Source of the DNA: Owenia fusiformis
Lineage: Eukaryota; Annelida; Polychaeta; Sabellida; Oweniidae
Reading direction: 5' to 3'
Assembly (NCBI GenBank): GCA_903813345.2
Contig: CAIIXF020000010.1
Coordinates: forward strand, 35,703,425 to 35,767,424
DNA: 64,000 nt
The translations under genes were made by a program, and so were the position numbers. Below are positions 24,062-35,770 of the stretch, piece by piece. Numbering within the stretch: the stretch's first letter is position 1; each line of letters opens with the position of its first letter. The notes beneath the pieces were generated by a model. The model worked only from the letters and a program-made list of their open reading frames with translations. It ran no database searches and was not told the origin of the DNA.

Positions 24062-25000
24062 TGTTGTTCAGTACAATCAACCTAAAAGAAATGGTAATAA
24101 CAAGATTAAGCATTATACATAGATTATACATTATTCATATTATGTTATTGAATTATTTCTTTGTATTCTATGTTTCCCTTTGTATTATATGTTTCCCTTT
24201 GTATTCTACGTTTACCTTACTGCCACTTCACCAGATAGAACAATAGCCAAAAAATTAACCCTGAAAATGTCCACCTCTCATTCGGTATCCAGATTTCTTG
24301 TGATATGGATACTACACTATCCCTAATCACATTTTTTAGCTTAAACTCCAAAAAATGGGCTATTTGAGAGTAATTAGAACTTGACTCAGTTCTCTCTTTT
24401 GAAAATGTGTCAAGTATGGCATTATGGACAATGAATGATATTAGAAAGAAATATTCTAGAATTAGCCAGTAATTGAAAAATTGTTCTCTTTGTTGTGATC
24501 CTTTTCCGTTTTCTTGAAGATGGATAGCTTAGTGTGCCACCTTAAGCGAGCTCTACAAAAGAAACAGCCAGAAATTACACCCTTCTCCAAGCTATTCCAC
24601 CCAGGCAATGTCCCATGTCAGCAAGCTAATATGGTTCAAGATACCATCCGAGATACTCTACAGATGGAGATTTAGGCTGCATACTCCCCTGATGAAGCTG
24701 TATTGGACTATTTGGGGTATTGGACTATTTGGAGTTGATGTCACAACTGAATGATGCAACAGAGAATGGAAACTTCACAAGACCGAATGATAATATTCAA
24801 CTGGACTTTGGGTAGGATGAAGTTAAGACAACATTCAAGATGGAAAAGTCTGTCATTTCAGGAACTGGCAGAAGTACGGTATATACAACAATGGTGAGAC
24901 AAAAGAAGCTTGCTGAAGTAGATGGCCTAGCATTTACCATAGTCATTGGACCAACACCTATTGCATGGCAGAAAGGAGTGGGAGATGCAGGCCTCTAGGA
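24062..25000 (+). repeat. p53-array module copy with two coding-like segments
   Basis: At 24521 ATGGATAGC follows a pyrimidine-rich stretch (CCTTTTCCGTTTTCTTGAAG) and opens a frame with KKQPEITPFSKLF and CQQANMVQDTI, ending at a TAG near 24675. From 24735 a second stretch reads ELMSQLNDATENGNF, then DFG followed by a stop, VKTTFKMEK and SGTGRS to 24999. The stops make this copy non-coding as it stands. I do not recognise the first segment. Confidence 0.55.
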
Positions 25001-25199
25001 AAAGGATTCTCCTAAATAAAACTCATCAGCATCACTAAGATAATATTTCCAGTAAATTTGAGCCATGGGTTCACCCTCATACCTCATCTGGATTCAGCCA
25101 AAAGTCTGTGGAACTCAACGAAACTTCTCAGTATCGCTTAGATAATATTTTCAATTGAGTAACTTAGTAATCAATTACGAAACACATGGCAAGAACTCT

Positions 25200-25715
25200 A
25201 GCTCCAACTTTAAATGACATTTATCGCTAAATTAGCTTACCATAGGCCAAAACATTGTCGTCATACATAAAATAATATAGAAACAGACTTATGAGACAAA
25301 ATGACAGACCCTGATTCCCATCATCTCATCTCTCAGGACACTTTTGCGTAGTTGATGTCCCAACTGAATGATGGAACAGAGAAGACAATCACCCTCAACA
25401 ACAACACACAACTTATGAGACAAAATGACAATCCCTGATTCTCTCAGGACGCTTTTGTAGAGCCATGGTTACACTTTTGTAGAGTTGATGTCCCAACTGA
25501 ATGATGGAACAGAGAAGACAATCACCGTCAACAATAACAGACAACTTATGAGACAAAATGACAATCCCTGATTCTCTCAGGACACTTTTGTAGAGTTGAT
25601 GGCACAACTCAATGATGCAACAGAGAACAGAAACTTCACAAGTCTTAATGATAATATTCAACTTGAATTTGGGGGTGATGAAGTAAAGACAACATTCCAG
25701 ATGGAAAATGTAGAA
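25200..25715 (+). pseudogene. three partial p53-array modules in tandem
   Basis: The shared flank (TTTATCGCTAAATTAGC) at 25219 precedes ATGACAGACCCTGATTCCCA at 25300 and LISQDTF followed by an in-frame TAG. A second shortened copy at 25430-25560 includes ACAGACAACTTATGAGAC, the same sequence that ends the DNA-binding-domain fragment at 19170. A third at 25560-25710 reads LMAQLNDATENRNF and LNDNIQLEFGGDEVKTTF. Repeated breakpoints at CTTATGAGACAAAATGACA suggest unequal exchange at one recurrent site. Confidence 0.55.
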
Positions 25716-26040
25716 AGGAGTGGGAAGATGCAGGCCTCTTGAAAAGACTCCAAGAAAAATCAAATTCTCAATAAATGGAAGGGAATGGAAAGGGAAGATG
25801 CAGGCCTCTTGGAAAGATATCCACAAGAGTCAGATCTCTAACTCCCAGAAAAATCAAATTCTCAATAAATGGAAGGGAATGGAAAGGGAAGATGCAGGCC
25901 TCTTGGAAAGAATGGAAAGGGAAGATGCAGGCCTCTTGGAAAGAGATCCAGAAGAGTCAGGCCTTGGAAAGAGATCCAGAAGAGTCAGGCCTCTTGGAAA
26001 GAGATCCAGAAGAGTCAGACCTCTAACTCCTAGAAAAATC
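25716..26040. repeat. minisatellite related to 19354-19680, with shorter inner repeats
   Basis: The 94 bp unit is present about twice. Shorter units of about 40 and 28 bp follow, built from GGAAAGGGAAGATGCAGGCC and GGAAAGAGATCCAGAAGAGT. The short frames on both strands are repeat artefacts. The following sequence (TTCTGGAACACTCTC) is the usual module end. Confidence 0.8.
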
Positions 26041-26175
26041 AAAAATACTCAATAAATTCTGGAACACTCTCATATAGAAGCAAATATGCCAGACATTGTG
26101 TAGTTGAATTAATTAGTTTGATATCTGGTTAAGTATGTCAAGAATTTAATGTTGTTCAGTACAATCAACCTAAAA

Positions 26176-27489
26176 CACGGTGTATAACCCAAACGCTCCT
26201 ACATGCACGACGGAGCGTTTCATTTACGCGGAAACGCTCCGGAGCGAAATAAAATGGCGGCTAATGAAGATTCCACTTTGACCGTAAGTATTGTTTCTCT
26301 CGTTTCTCTTACATATCATATGTTATGGTGAAATATTATGTACCATTCGATGAACAATACTGTGAGGAAAGATCTTATTTATTCAATTTCTGGTGGTAAA
26401 CTGTTACTTGCTTGATCAAAGCTCCGTAGTGTAGATCGAACGAATCTGAAGATGACGATTTGACCACAAATTACGAATTAAACTAGTATTTCTATAAAAA
26501 CGTTAATCTTTCTGTTAAAGTAGTAGACCACAAACTCGTATATTCTCATTTCCTAAAATCCCAGTCCAAATCCATTACTTGTTCTCGAGAAATCGCTTGT
26601 TTTCCTCAAAACGCTCCGTCGATTTAGAACACAATTTTAGAAACGCTCTTACCATTTTGTTTTGATATCATTTTCAGATTATTAGAGAAGAGTTCTGAAT
26701 CGAATCTATCTCTCAAAAACGTGTTGTACTTGTTAGGCAAATTGAAACATCTGAACCTGGTGGTGCTAAACGTGCAACTAGCTGATTTAAGCCTACATTA
26801 GATGATGTCATGCCTACATGTGTGCTAAATCATAAAACTATGGAAAAAAACTAAAATTCATATGTGAATTAATCTTTCTTCTTTTGTTGCCAAAGGGTAT
26901 AATAGATCTTTTCTTTCGCTTCCTGAAAGGGAAAGGCAAGCTATATATTTCCTAAACTGATCTAGACTACCGGAGCGTTTCCAGTTCACTGTGTTAACCA
27001 GATCAGAGTGTTTCTCGAATATGAGAATGTCATCATTTTTAAGACTGGATTTTTGGTCATCAAATCACTATTACGATAATGTATGGTGCGTTGAAGCATT
27101 GGAATTTGACTAAAATATACGTTGGTGCTCTAATCTTGGCTCAACTAATCACATGTATCGACAAAAGGGGTTTTGACCGGTAGAATGAAAAATACGTTTT
27201 TGAATTTTGATAAATACGTTTTTGAATTTTGATAACTGTACTGCTTCGTACAGCTCTTCCTAATTGCTTCAACCGTCAACAGCCAGCCAAGTACAACATG
27301 AATATCAAGTCCATCGAATGGTATACTCGAAATATGGAACTCATACCTCTTATTCCCATTATTGGGGAAATCGTCAGATGGCTCATCATTCCCGCCAGCC
27401 AGTTTTCCTACTCCGGAGCGTTTCTTTGTTTAATATCAGTAATGAAACGCTCCGTCGTGCATGTAGGAGCGTTTGGGTTATACACCGTG
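26176..27489. mobile_element. 1.3 kb DNA transposon with ~49 bp inverted ends and internal AAACGCTCC repeats
   Basis: The left end is CACGGTGTATAACCCAAACG, continuing to ACGGAGCGTTTCATT; the right end is the exact inverse, finishing TTATACACCGTG. Sister modules read AACCTAAAAGAAATGG, so the insertion duplicated TAAAA (or AAA if the ends are ACACGG). The motif AAACGCTCC or its inverse occurs about nine times in and between the ends, as expected for transposase-binding subterminal repeats. Inside, ATGGCGGCTAATGAAGATTC leads to ACC|GTAAGT, a first-exon-like start, and a pyrimidine-rich acceptor lies near 26678. No transposase is recognisable, so it is non-autonomous. The superfamily is uncertain: CACTA-like and other CAC-ended groups remain possible. 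Confidence 0.9.
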
Positions 27490-28530
27490 TAAAAGAAATG
27501 GTAATAACAAGATTAAGCATTATTCATAGATTATACATTATTCATATTATGTTATTGAATTTTTTCTTTGTATTCTAAGTTTCCCTTTGTATTATATGTT
27601 TCCCTTTGTATTATATGTTTCCCTTTGTATTCTACGTTTACCTTACTGCCACTTCACCAGATAGAACAATAGCTAAAAAATTAACTCTCAAAAGGTCCAC
27701 CTCTCACTTTGGTATGCAGATTTCTTGTGATATGGATACTATACTATCCCTAATCATGGTGCCATTTAAGAAAAATGGTGACCATTTGCACATTTTTAGC
27801 TTTAACTCCAAAAATGGCCTATTTGAGAGTAATTAGAACTTGACTCATTTCTCTCTTTTGTCAATTTGTAGAGTATGGCATTATGGACAATGAATGATAT
27901 TAGAAAGAAATATTCTAGAATTAGAAATGGCCAGTAATTGAAAAGTTGTTCTCTTTGTTGTGATCCTTTTCCGTTTTCTTGAAAATGGATAGCTTAGTGT
28001 GCCACCTTAAGCAAGCTCTACAAAAGAAACAGCCTGAAATTACACCCTTCTCCAAGCTATTTCACCAAGACAATGGCCCATGTCAGCAAGCAAATATGGT
28101 TCAAGATACCATCTGAGATGGAGATTTAGGCTGCATACTCCACTGATGAAGCTGTATTTGACTATTTGGAGTTGATGTCACAACTGAATGATGCAACAGA
28201 GAATGGAAACTTCACAAGACTTAATGATAATATTCAACTGGACTTTGGGGAGGATGAAGTTAAGACAACATTCAAGATGGAAAAGTATGTCATTTCAGGA
28301 ACTGGCAGAAGTACGGTATATACAACAATGGTGAGACAAAAGAAGCTTGGTGGAGTAGATGGCCTAGCATTTACCATACAGTCATTGGACCAACACCTAT
28401 TGCATGGCAGAAAGGAGTGGGAGATGCAGGCCTCTAGGAAAAGGATTCTCCTAAATAAAAATCAAATTCCCATATTCAATAAATTCTGGAACACTCTCAC
28501 ATAGAAGCAAATATGCCAGACAATGTGAAG
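27490..28530 (+). repeat. last p53-array module copy
   Basis: The module continues after the transposon with GAAATGGTAATAACAAG. It holds the MDSLVCHLKQALQKKQ segment at 27985, broken by a TGA, then at 28166-28504 ELMSQLNDATENGNFTRLND and the extension through SGTGRSTVYTTMVRQKK. A two-base insertion near 28377 changes the frame of the last part compared with the other copies. The array ends at about 28530, within ACAATGTGAAGTTG. Confidence 0.58.
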
Positions 28531-28780
28531 TTGTCAATTTATTGCTCTTCAACACAATGCAATTTTGAGCAACTTGATACACTCCATTTTAGAGCAGCAC
28601 AGATAATCTCTAGAACAATTCAAAGCACTTGTAAGTCTAAATTATTCAGGTGTCTAAATTGGACTGGAAAACTTTTACAGAACAAAAAGAAAAAAAACAA
28701 TGTACATAAATGCTTCAATTTTCTGGTGTAGAAAGGGAGCTCTATCAAGAATAGAATACATATTACCCATTAAAGCATCT
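28531..28780 (+). pseudogene. LINE remnant, post-RT region
   Basis: The frame contains FEQLDTLHFRAAQIISRTI and LFRCLNWTG, which follows the LxxLQxRAARxI...LGW pattern found after the RT domain of Jockey/CR1-type LINEs. The frame stops at 28731 and no RT catalytic motifs are present. The Harbinger-like element begins about 70 bp downstream. Confidence 0.6.
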
Positions 28781-29411
28781 TGAGAAATGTTATTTAATTT
28801 CAGACAGCCTTTATCCACTCTCCTTCTTATCATTGTTTTACTAATTCTGCAGAGCCCTCATTATCCGGTCAGCGCTAAATTAGCATTGCGATTTGCGTTG
28901 CGCTTGCGAATCAACATTATTCGCAAGCGCAAATCATGGTTTGCATCGTATTACGCGCTTCACGCAAACGTAACGCAGACGCAACAGTATGCTAATCGCA
29001 AATAAATTGGAAACGCGGGAAATTTAAACTTAGAGCTCAAAATAGATTTATCGATTTTTTAATGTCTATGTATATGTTTACGCCAGTGTCAATCAATGTT
29101 ATCTATTTCAACTGGACTCAAGAAGGATTGGAAGCCAGGGTTCCAACTCGATATTCTTTAATCTCCATGCATGCATCATTTGCTATTCGTGTCTGTATAA
29201 TTTGTACGACTGCATGGAGAATGACCCGATACTCTCCAACAAAACTATTGCTAGGTGATTGTTTTGCAGAATATCGGTGTTGCATTCTGGGAGCCAATCC
29301 TCCTTGAACTGGACTTGCATAACGCATATGATTGGTTGGTTCTTCGCGTGTTTATTTCCCAAAACATGATCCTGCACGTAAGACAATCAGTTTCCAGACG
29401 TAAAGCGCAAG

Positions 29412-29618
29412 ATGACCAGTATAAAAGTAAGAAGCAAAAATTGGATTGAAGAAGAGCTTGAAATTTTAGTTTCTGAAATTGAAAGAAACAGCAGCATTAT
29501 TCTAGGTCCTTCGGACAAAAACGTTACTGTTGAGAAACAAAATGTAACATGGGCTGACATAAGTAGACGTATTTCAAGTGTCGGTGTTGAAAGTCGCACT
29601 CCAAAGCAAATAATGTAA
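29412..29618 (+). CDS. Myb/SANT-like DNA-binding exon of a Harbinger element
   Basis: The frame begins MTSIKVRSKNWIEEELEILV, with a conserved first Trp and acidic helix. It continues SSIILGP and KQNVTWADISRRISSVGVES, holding the second Trp, and ends RTPKQI before a donor (AAT|GTAAGT) at about 29616. This is the pattern of trihelix/MADF-like domains found in the accessory Myb-like proteins of Harbinger and ISL2EU transposons, which help the transposase reach the ends and the nucleus (family knowledge). Later exons were not identified. A short frame at 31158-31382 inside the same element could be one but has no known motif. Confidence 0.65.
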   Translation: MTSIKVRSKNWIEEELEILVSEIERNSSIILGPSDKNVTVEKQNVTWADISRRISSVGVESRTPKQIM

Positions 29619-30239
29619 GTTTTTAGTTTTTACGCATTATACTTATGTATCCGGTTGTCAACAGTGGGGGGTTGAAAATAGTTTAGGTTACGTATGGGAG
29701 GATAAAGCATGGTTTCAAAGAAAATGACCATTTTCAAATTTCCTTTTGTGTGTGGTAACAATGGTAGTGTGGGAGGTGAAACCATGACAAAAAAATTATA
29801 TAGCTTTCCCCCAAACGTTAACAATAAGATGCCATCCTTGAGTTTAATTGACAAGGCAACTACACACTACACCATTTGTTTCGTTGACTTGCCTATAAAA
29901 GCACTCGTGACGTCCGACTAGACCAGTTTCACCGGGATGTTCGGTTTATATAATATATAACACAGGCACCGGAAATGAAATCCCCTCACACACATACACT
30001 CTAACATTATATTAAATATTTTTAATACATAAGCTTAGAGTAATGTACAAGCTTAGAGACTGTGTGTGTGTGGGGGGGGGGGGGGGGTGTAATTTTGATG
30101 CGAGACTAGTATTGTACCTGTAAACACATCTTTGTTGGGAATATCATTTACCAAGGGATGATATTTTGAATAAGGAATAAGTTGTGTCCAACATGTCCAA
30201 AGATCTGGTTAAAATTCAAATTGAGCTGGTAAAATTCAA

Positions 30240-30830
30240 TACGAATTACTACAAAATTCATTTATACCTTCAACAGCGCGTGCTTGGAACGACCTGCCTA
30301 CACGGATAAAAGATGAAATCAACTTTACGAAATGTAAACTTGAACTATCCAAGTATATTTACGGAGAACTTAAAGGAAAGTATCTTATAAAATCATATAA
30401 CATCGGAGATCATTTCTCAAATATCCAACATGCACGTATGAGACTCGGCCACACCCTTCTCAATTCCTATTACATTAAATGAGGTATGTGCTAACAATCC
30501 CGATATAAACCTTAACTCTCAAAATGTTATCAAAGACACAATTCTCTTTGGGAACAAATTTTTAACAGTTGATGATAACGAACGTTTGATTTTGGCACTA
30601 CACAAATTCATAAAAAGTACAAAGAGATTTTAATTTTTTGTATAACCTGAGATGTCCTCTCTACCCAAGTACATTGTAATATGTTTGTTTTTTTCTTTAT
30701 TGTAACTGCATGTATTTAAATTCTGTATTTAAATTCTGTATTTATATTTGTATCATGTAATTGAGAAGCATTTAAATTAGCAACTATGCTATTTTGCTAA
30801 TCTGAATAAATATAGTATTATAACAATGTC
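30240..30830 (+). pseudogene. 3' end of a second LINE family
   Basis: An open stretch reads IPSTARAWNDLPTRIKDE, LSKYIYGEL and HARMRLGHTLLNSYY before a TGA/frame change. After about 50 bp comes the terminal part DTILFGNKFLTVDDNERLI and KFIKSTKRF, ending at a TAA. The middle zinc-knuckle segment (CxxC...H...C) expected in such tails is missing. The sequence ends in AATAAATATAGTATTATAAC. It is a 5'-truncated, internally deleted copy nested in the Harbinger-like element. Confidence 0.7.
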
Positions 30831-31616
30831 CAAAGATGAATAACATTGAAAAACCAGGCCGCAGGCTTTATTTGTTACTTGCATTAAGTAATACATTATA
30901 TTAAGTCTAAATTACCATTAACCAGTTAGCAGTAATTGAAAGGGAAAACACGTTTGTTTTTCACAAGTGATAATAAAAATGAAATATTTGTTTATTATAT
31001 CATGTCAAGTTCATCTACTTTAAATGCTAGGGATTTAGTAATAGGGAGGGAGGTTAAGCTAGACGATATTTGCGAAATGGAATTGCGATATTTATTATAG
31101 ATTTCACAAAACCAAGGTAGCATAATCGTGCACTTTCAGACTTGATTTTGATAAGTTTTGGTTATTTGTGTCTCTAATATTTTCAACCTATTTTTAGTTG
31201 GATGTCTCAAAGGGCACTTCCTAGATTTCTACAACGATAATGTTAAATTAAATAGGAAAACTATCAAGATTCTTGATGATATGTTTGCGATTTATATTGC
31301 GGCAGGGTCAGGGATGCCGCAAATAAAGTGGAGTTTGCGACATAAAAATCAACTGATTTACATGGATGCAACTGTGCGATGACTGCATAATACCAATTTG
31401 CGTACGGTTAGCAGTGTATTTGCGATGCGAAATGAAAATAGCGATGCGTCTACCGTGTAATAAGAAAACTTCGATTTGCGCTAAAGACGCAAAACGGCAA
31501 TGAATTTGTGCTAGAGTGCCTTTGAGATGACCTCATAATATCGTTTTGCGTACGATTCGCTAAATATTTACGTTGCGATTGCGATTTGCGGTGCGTCGAC
31601 CGGATAATGAGGTCTC

Positions 31617-34600
31617 AGGACGCCATACATTCTATTTCTTGGAAGTGTGCATGGAAGTACTGTATCAAAGACAACGCCACAGGCTTAGCATTGGTTAGAT
31701 AGAAGCACGATGCTAGAGGTTTGGTTTTAGCAAGGATTAAAACTGAAGAGCTACAACAGCATTATGCCTTGGGATAAGATATTCTCTGAAGAGATGGATT
31801 GTCTGGAAGTGGAACGTCTTCCCAATAACATTTGGGCAATGACATATCTGAGAAAAACTCCAAGCGAAGATTAAATAGGTATGATCAGCTAAAAAATATT
31901 TATTAAAGAGAGAATCAGAGATAGCGAGCAGGCTAAACAAAAAATTGTTCCAATTTTAGAATATTTTTGGCTCATGTCATTCCTTGTCATGTCTATTTTC
32001 TAAAAATCAGAAAAGTGCGTACTTTATTCCAGGAAAACTAAAGATTTTTACAATAATATATTATTTTTCTATAAGAATGGTTACCATTCTTATTATTTGG
32101 GAGAATTTAAACATTTTTCAACTATTTTTTATCAATTTGAATCATTAATAACTTCACCAATTTATAACATATTGTGAATCTCTTTGGAGATATTGTATTT
32201 GATATTGTAAGGAATAGACTGGTCATTCAATTATACAAGTTGCTTGTAATTTTGTCACCCCCTATAGATCTGATTCTTCCTTTAACTAGATCGAAACATT
32301 TTAACAAATTTTACATAATTTACAATGGTAACACTGGATAATTCTACTACAAGAATAATGCTCCTCAGACCAATATTTCTTTGAATTTGATACTATTAGG
32401 GTAGATGGTGGAAAGGGGCAATTGAAGGGCATGTTCTTTTTCAAAATTATTGGGGAAGAAAACTTGGGACACCAAGTCTTCAAGTCTTCATTGAGCCTAT
32501 TTTACCTTAGAAAGTGACATTTTTGTCAGTATCTGAATATATAAGGGTTATGTACTGGGAGGTTTTGGACACAGGGTTTATCCAAGGGAAATGTGTGTAT
32601 CTCAAGAGGACACATGCTTCACACGATAGACATGGAACATTTTGTGAAAATTCAAAAGGAGGTGTATAATCGAACTCACAGGTCAAATTGTGGAACATGT
32701 TTCTTAACGGCTTGAAAATACTATTGTAGGAAAAGTAAATAAAGGTGAAAGTACAGTAAAAACCTCTGTTCATGCAGGGATACATATTTCCTCCGGGAAA
32801 TTTTTTTTTCAGGAGCGGGACTGGGATGGATACACCGTGCTCGTCATGTACCTAGAACCTCAGAAGGTATGAAATACATCCAAATATATATTCACATGCC
32901 ATTTTACACACTACAAATATTTCAGAACAGTTATTGTAATTATCTTTTTACCATTATCCAAACTTTTATCATTTCATTTATATCATCATTTGAGGAATCT
33001 CAATAAAAAAAATGCAAATCAGTTGAAGAGCATTGGGCTACCAATGGGCCAAGTGTTTAGAAAATAAGAAATATTAAAAATATTAGAAAATATTAGAAAA
33101 TATCGAAATTATAAAAAACGTGCCTAAACATGTAGCAAAAAAATGTAGCAAAATTGGAAATACAGAAACAAGAGCTGTTTGGTATTTACCCTAAAAGATC
33201 TGTTTCCATTTCAGTCCAATGGACAATAAATATCCAAAGTCAATCAATAAGTAGAATGCAAAACTATAATCACAATTACTGCAAAGTTATATTGTTATCA
33301 GACTAACTGCAAAGCAACAAAATAAAGTACAGTAAAAACCTCCGTTCAGTAAACACTCAGAGCAACAATGATAGTTCACTATATAGGCAGGTGTATACAA
33401 CAGAAAGGGACCTCATCATCACTTTATGAATGATCAACATTAACAGCTAAATTAACTACAAAATTAGGTCTATGAACTTATAGGCATTACAGAAAATGCT
33501 GTTAATGTCTCAAAAGAAATACAATCCTCGAAGAAAAATGAAGGCTCCTGATGCATCTACTGAGCCTATATTTTCAGATGTGTAACACTTCTCCAGATGA
33601 GCTTCATAGACTGGGTCTTGCTGACCACATGGAACATTCTGTGAAAATTCAAAAGGAATTGTATGAACTCACAGATAAGAAAAATTGTGGAACATGTTTC
33701 TTAACTGCTTGAAAATACTATTGTAGGAAAAGTAAATTAAGGTGAAAGTACAGTAAAAACCTCTGTCAGTGAACACTCAGAGCCAAAATAATGCATCTCT
33801 GAAGGTAGGTGCTCAGAACACAAAAAACATTATTCAGGAGTCAGTTTAGTACTGTAAACAACCAAGGAACCATGAACCATATTCATAGGTAAATAATTAA
33901 ATGTATGTATTTTGAAGGTCAATGAAATCCTGTGGCTAAACAGGTGAATCAAGGTCAATCTAAAAAATGGAGGTAAATCAATATAATATAAAATTAAACA
34001 GATTTTCTGAGTGTGTACAAAATGAAACCAATGTCTCAAGACAATGCTTCTTTTCATTATGATATGGGATAGTTCGGGGTTTGTTTCCTTACGACTGGTG
34101 TACTCTTAGTTTGCTCTTGCTTGCTGTGTTAAAAACACTTTCCAATAAGTACTTTCACATCTTGCACATACCTATTCAAAGAAAAGATGTCAAGTGAAAC
34201 TTACCAAACACCTTGGCATCACTCAAATAAAATAGCCAGAGCCATGCATAACAGTTGTTCTACACTAGAATTAGACCAAACTGTATACACACCATACACA
34301 CATTCTTGAAGAGTCCAAAACAGAAGTGTAATGGTATTCATGAAGACTCACCCAGACATAACAATCAGCCAGAACATGCAGCTGAAGGTGATAGTTTCAC
34401 GTCTAAATTGTGGCTATTTTGTGATAAACTTATGTTTTAAACTCATTGTGTCATAAAAATCTTACTGAAAAGATACATCATGGGCTTTCAAAATATCTAG
34501 TTGAAAGCCCATGGATACATCAAATTAGGAATAAGCATTCATAAAAAATCTTTGTCATATCATATCAATATGCAATATCCTGATTGAAGAAAAATATGCA

Positions 34601-35004
34601 TTATTTTTAGTTACATTTTGAAACTTGGAAAATGTTTAAATCCTGCATGGAATACAACAGAAAACAACAAGGATTTAGAAACCTACCCTAATATGTTGTG
34701 ACAGTTGCACAAGGGAGTTGGACAATGACTAACAGAAGAAACTAGGCATATGAAAAAATTAATTCAAAAATTCCTTATGAACCTCCCCAGCCCAAAGACT
34801 TCATCATCAATCTGCAAAAGAGTTGTAAGACAGGCACAGTAAGATTTTTAAGGATATGATCTTGGGACTCTTAGAATAACATCTTCACACTTAGTATTCA
34901 TGACCCCATGTAATAGTCAGCTGCTACTGGGATCTCCATTTGACACACTACAAAGTGCTCATGGTTATTTATGTGAAAGGAACAATAAATCGAAAAAAAA
35001 ATAC
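31617..35004. other. non-coding stretch with old dispersed repeats
   Basis: No gene recognised. ACAGTAAAAACCTC(T/C)GT occurs at 32754, 33329 and 33751; two of the copies continue CAGTAAACACTCAGAGC or similar, like ends of Tigger/pogo-type elements. Other short frames carry no motif. Confidence 0.45.
32631..33767. repeat. pair of ~140 bp direct repeats about 1 kb apart
   Basis: 32631-32772 and 33628-33767 share CATGGAACATT, GTGAAAATTCAAAAGGA, TTGTGGAACATGTTTCTTAA and ACTATTGTAGGAAAAGTAAA, with small indels. Both end in the ACAGTAAAAACCTCTGT phrase. They look like two copies of one transposon end rather than LTRs. Confidence 0.7.
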
Positions 35005-35372
35005 TTAGATGTGATTCCTAGTGAGATTGAAGCCAGTGGCAAAATATACTAGTTCAAGACAACGACTCAATGACATTATCAATAACACAATTCTTGGATG
35101 GTTCTTATGTATCATGATAGCTGATGATGGATCTATAGGTACAAAACTAAAGTCCTCATAAAGAGGAACACATTCCCATTTGACAATATTACTAACAGAT
35201 GCTTCCGACACAGCTGATGGAGAAATGTGATGGGGACACATAATTTTGACAGTGGCACTCCGATATCGCAGGGTTCTGGAGAATTCGACATCACCTGTTT
35301 ATTAGGTAATTCTCTCAGTACATTCATTGTGTAAACAAACAAATTGTCAGACCAAGATGTATTCAAACACAT
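35005..35372 (-). CDS. hypothetical coding remnant, two overlapping frames
   Basis: Two minus-strand frames overlap in the same direction. The first reads SWSDNLFVYTMNVLRELPNK and CDIGVPLSKLCVPITF; the second reads SVSNIVKWECVPLYEDFSFV and MIHKNHPRIVLLIMSLSRC to a stop at 35005. Composition looks protein-like in both, and a frame change near 35180-35240 would join them, suggesting a degraded exon. I do not recognise the family. A TATTTTT-rich plus-strand flank gives no clear border. Confidence 0.22.
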
Positions 35373-35770
35373 ACTGTAAAAATTGAATTTGCGAATCTTA
35401 GACGAGGAATTTTACAATGATAGAGGAAATTTTTTTATATGCAGTATACTTGTTTTTCATCGCTACTTAATCCAGGTTGTTCAAGAAAACCTTTTCTGAT
35501 TTAGCTTATGAGGAAATTTTATCGAAACCAATTTTTGAATTTAGCTTATTACTGTATCTAAAATCTTATCTTTCTCGACCAGTTGCCAGGTGATTTTTGC
35601 CATTTGAAAGGCATTCGTTGACATACTCACTACTATTCTAGCATTTAGCTGATTTCTGATAAAACATGATCGCATACTACAGTAAAGTTTGATCTTTGTA
35701 TATGCGAAGCACACCGTCTATCTTTAGCCATGTTGAAAAAATTGGTTAAATCAAAAACCAGGAACATCTT

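Larger units (their letters stand above)
28852..31616. mobile_element. PIF/Harbinger-like transposon, with nested LINE fragment
   Basis: The ends are GAGCCCTCATTATCCGGTC and, inverted, GACCGGATAATGAGGTCTC. Both are followed inward by many GCGATTTGCG/GCAACGC-like subterminal repeats. A Myb/SANT-like exon at 29412-29618 fits the second protein of Harbinger elements. No transposase was seen between the ends. A LINE tail at about 30240-30830 and a 16-G run at 30072-30087 lie inside. I could not fix a 3 bp target duplication. Confidence 0.75.

Noticed and set aside
31158-31382. Second exon of the Myb-like Harbinger protein
   Set aside because: It lies in the right place but has no domain signature or convincing acceptor.
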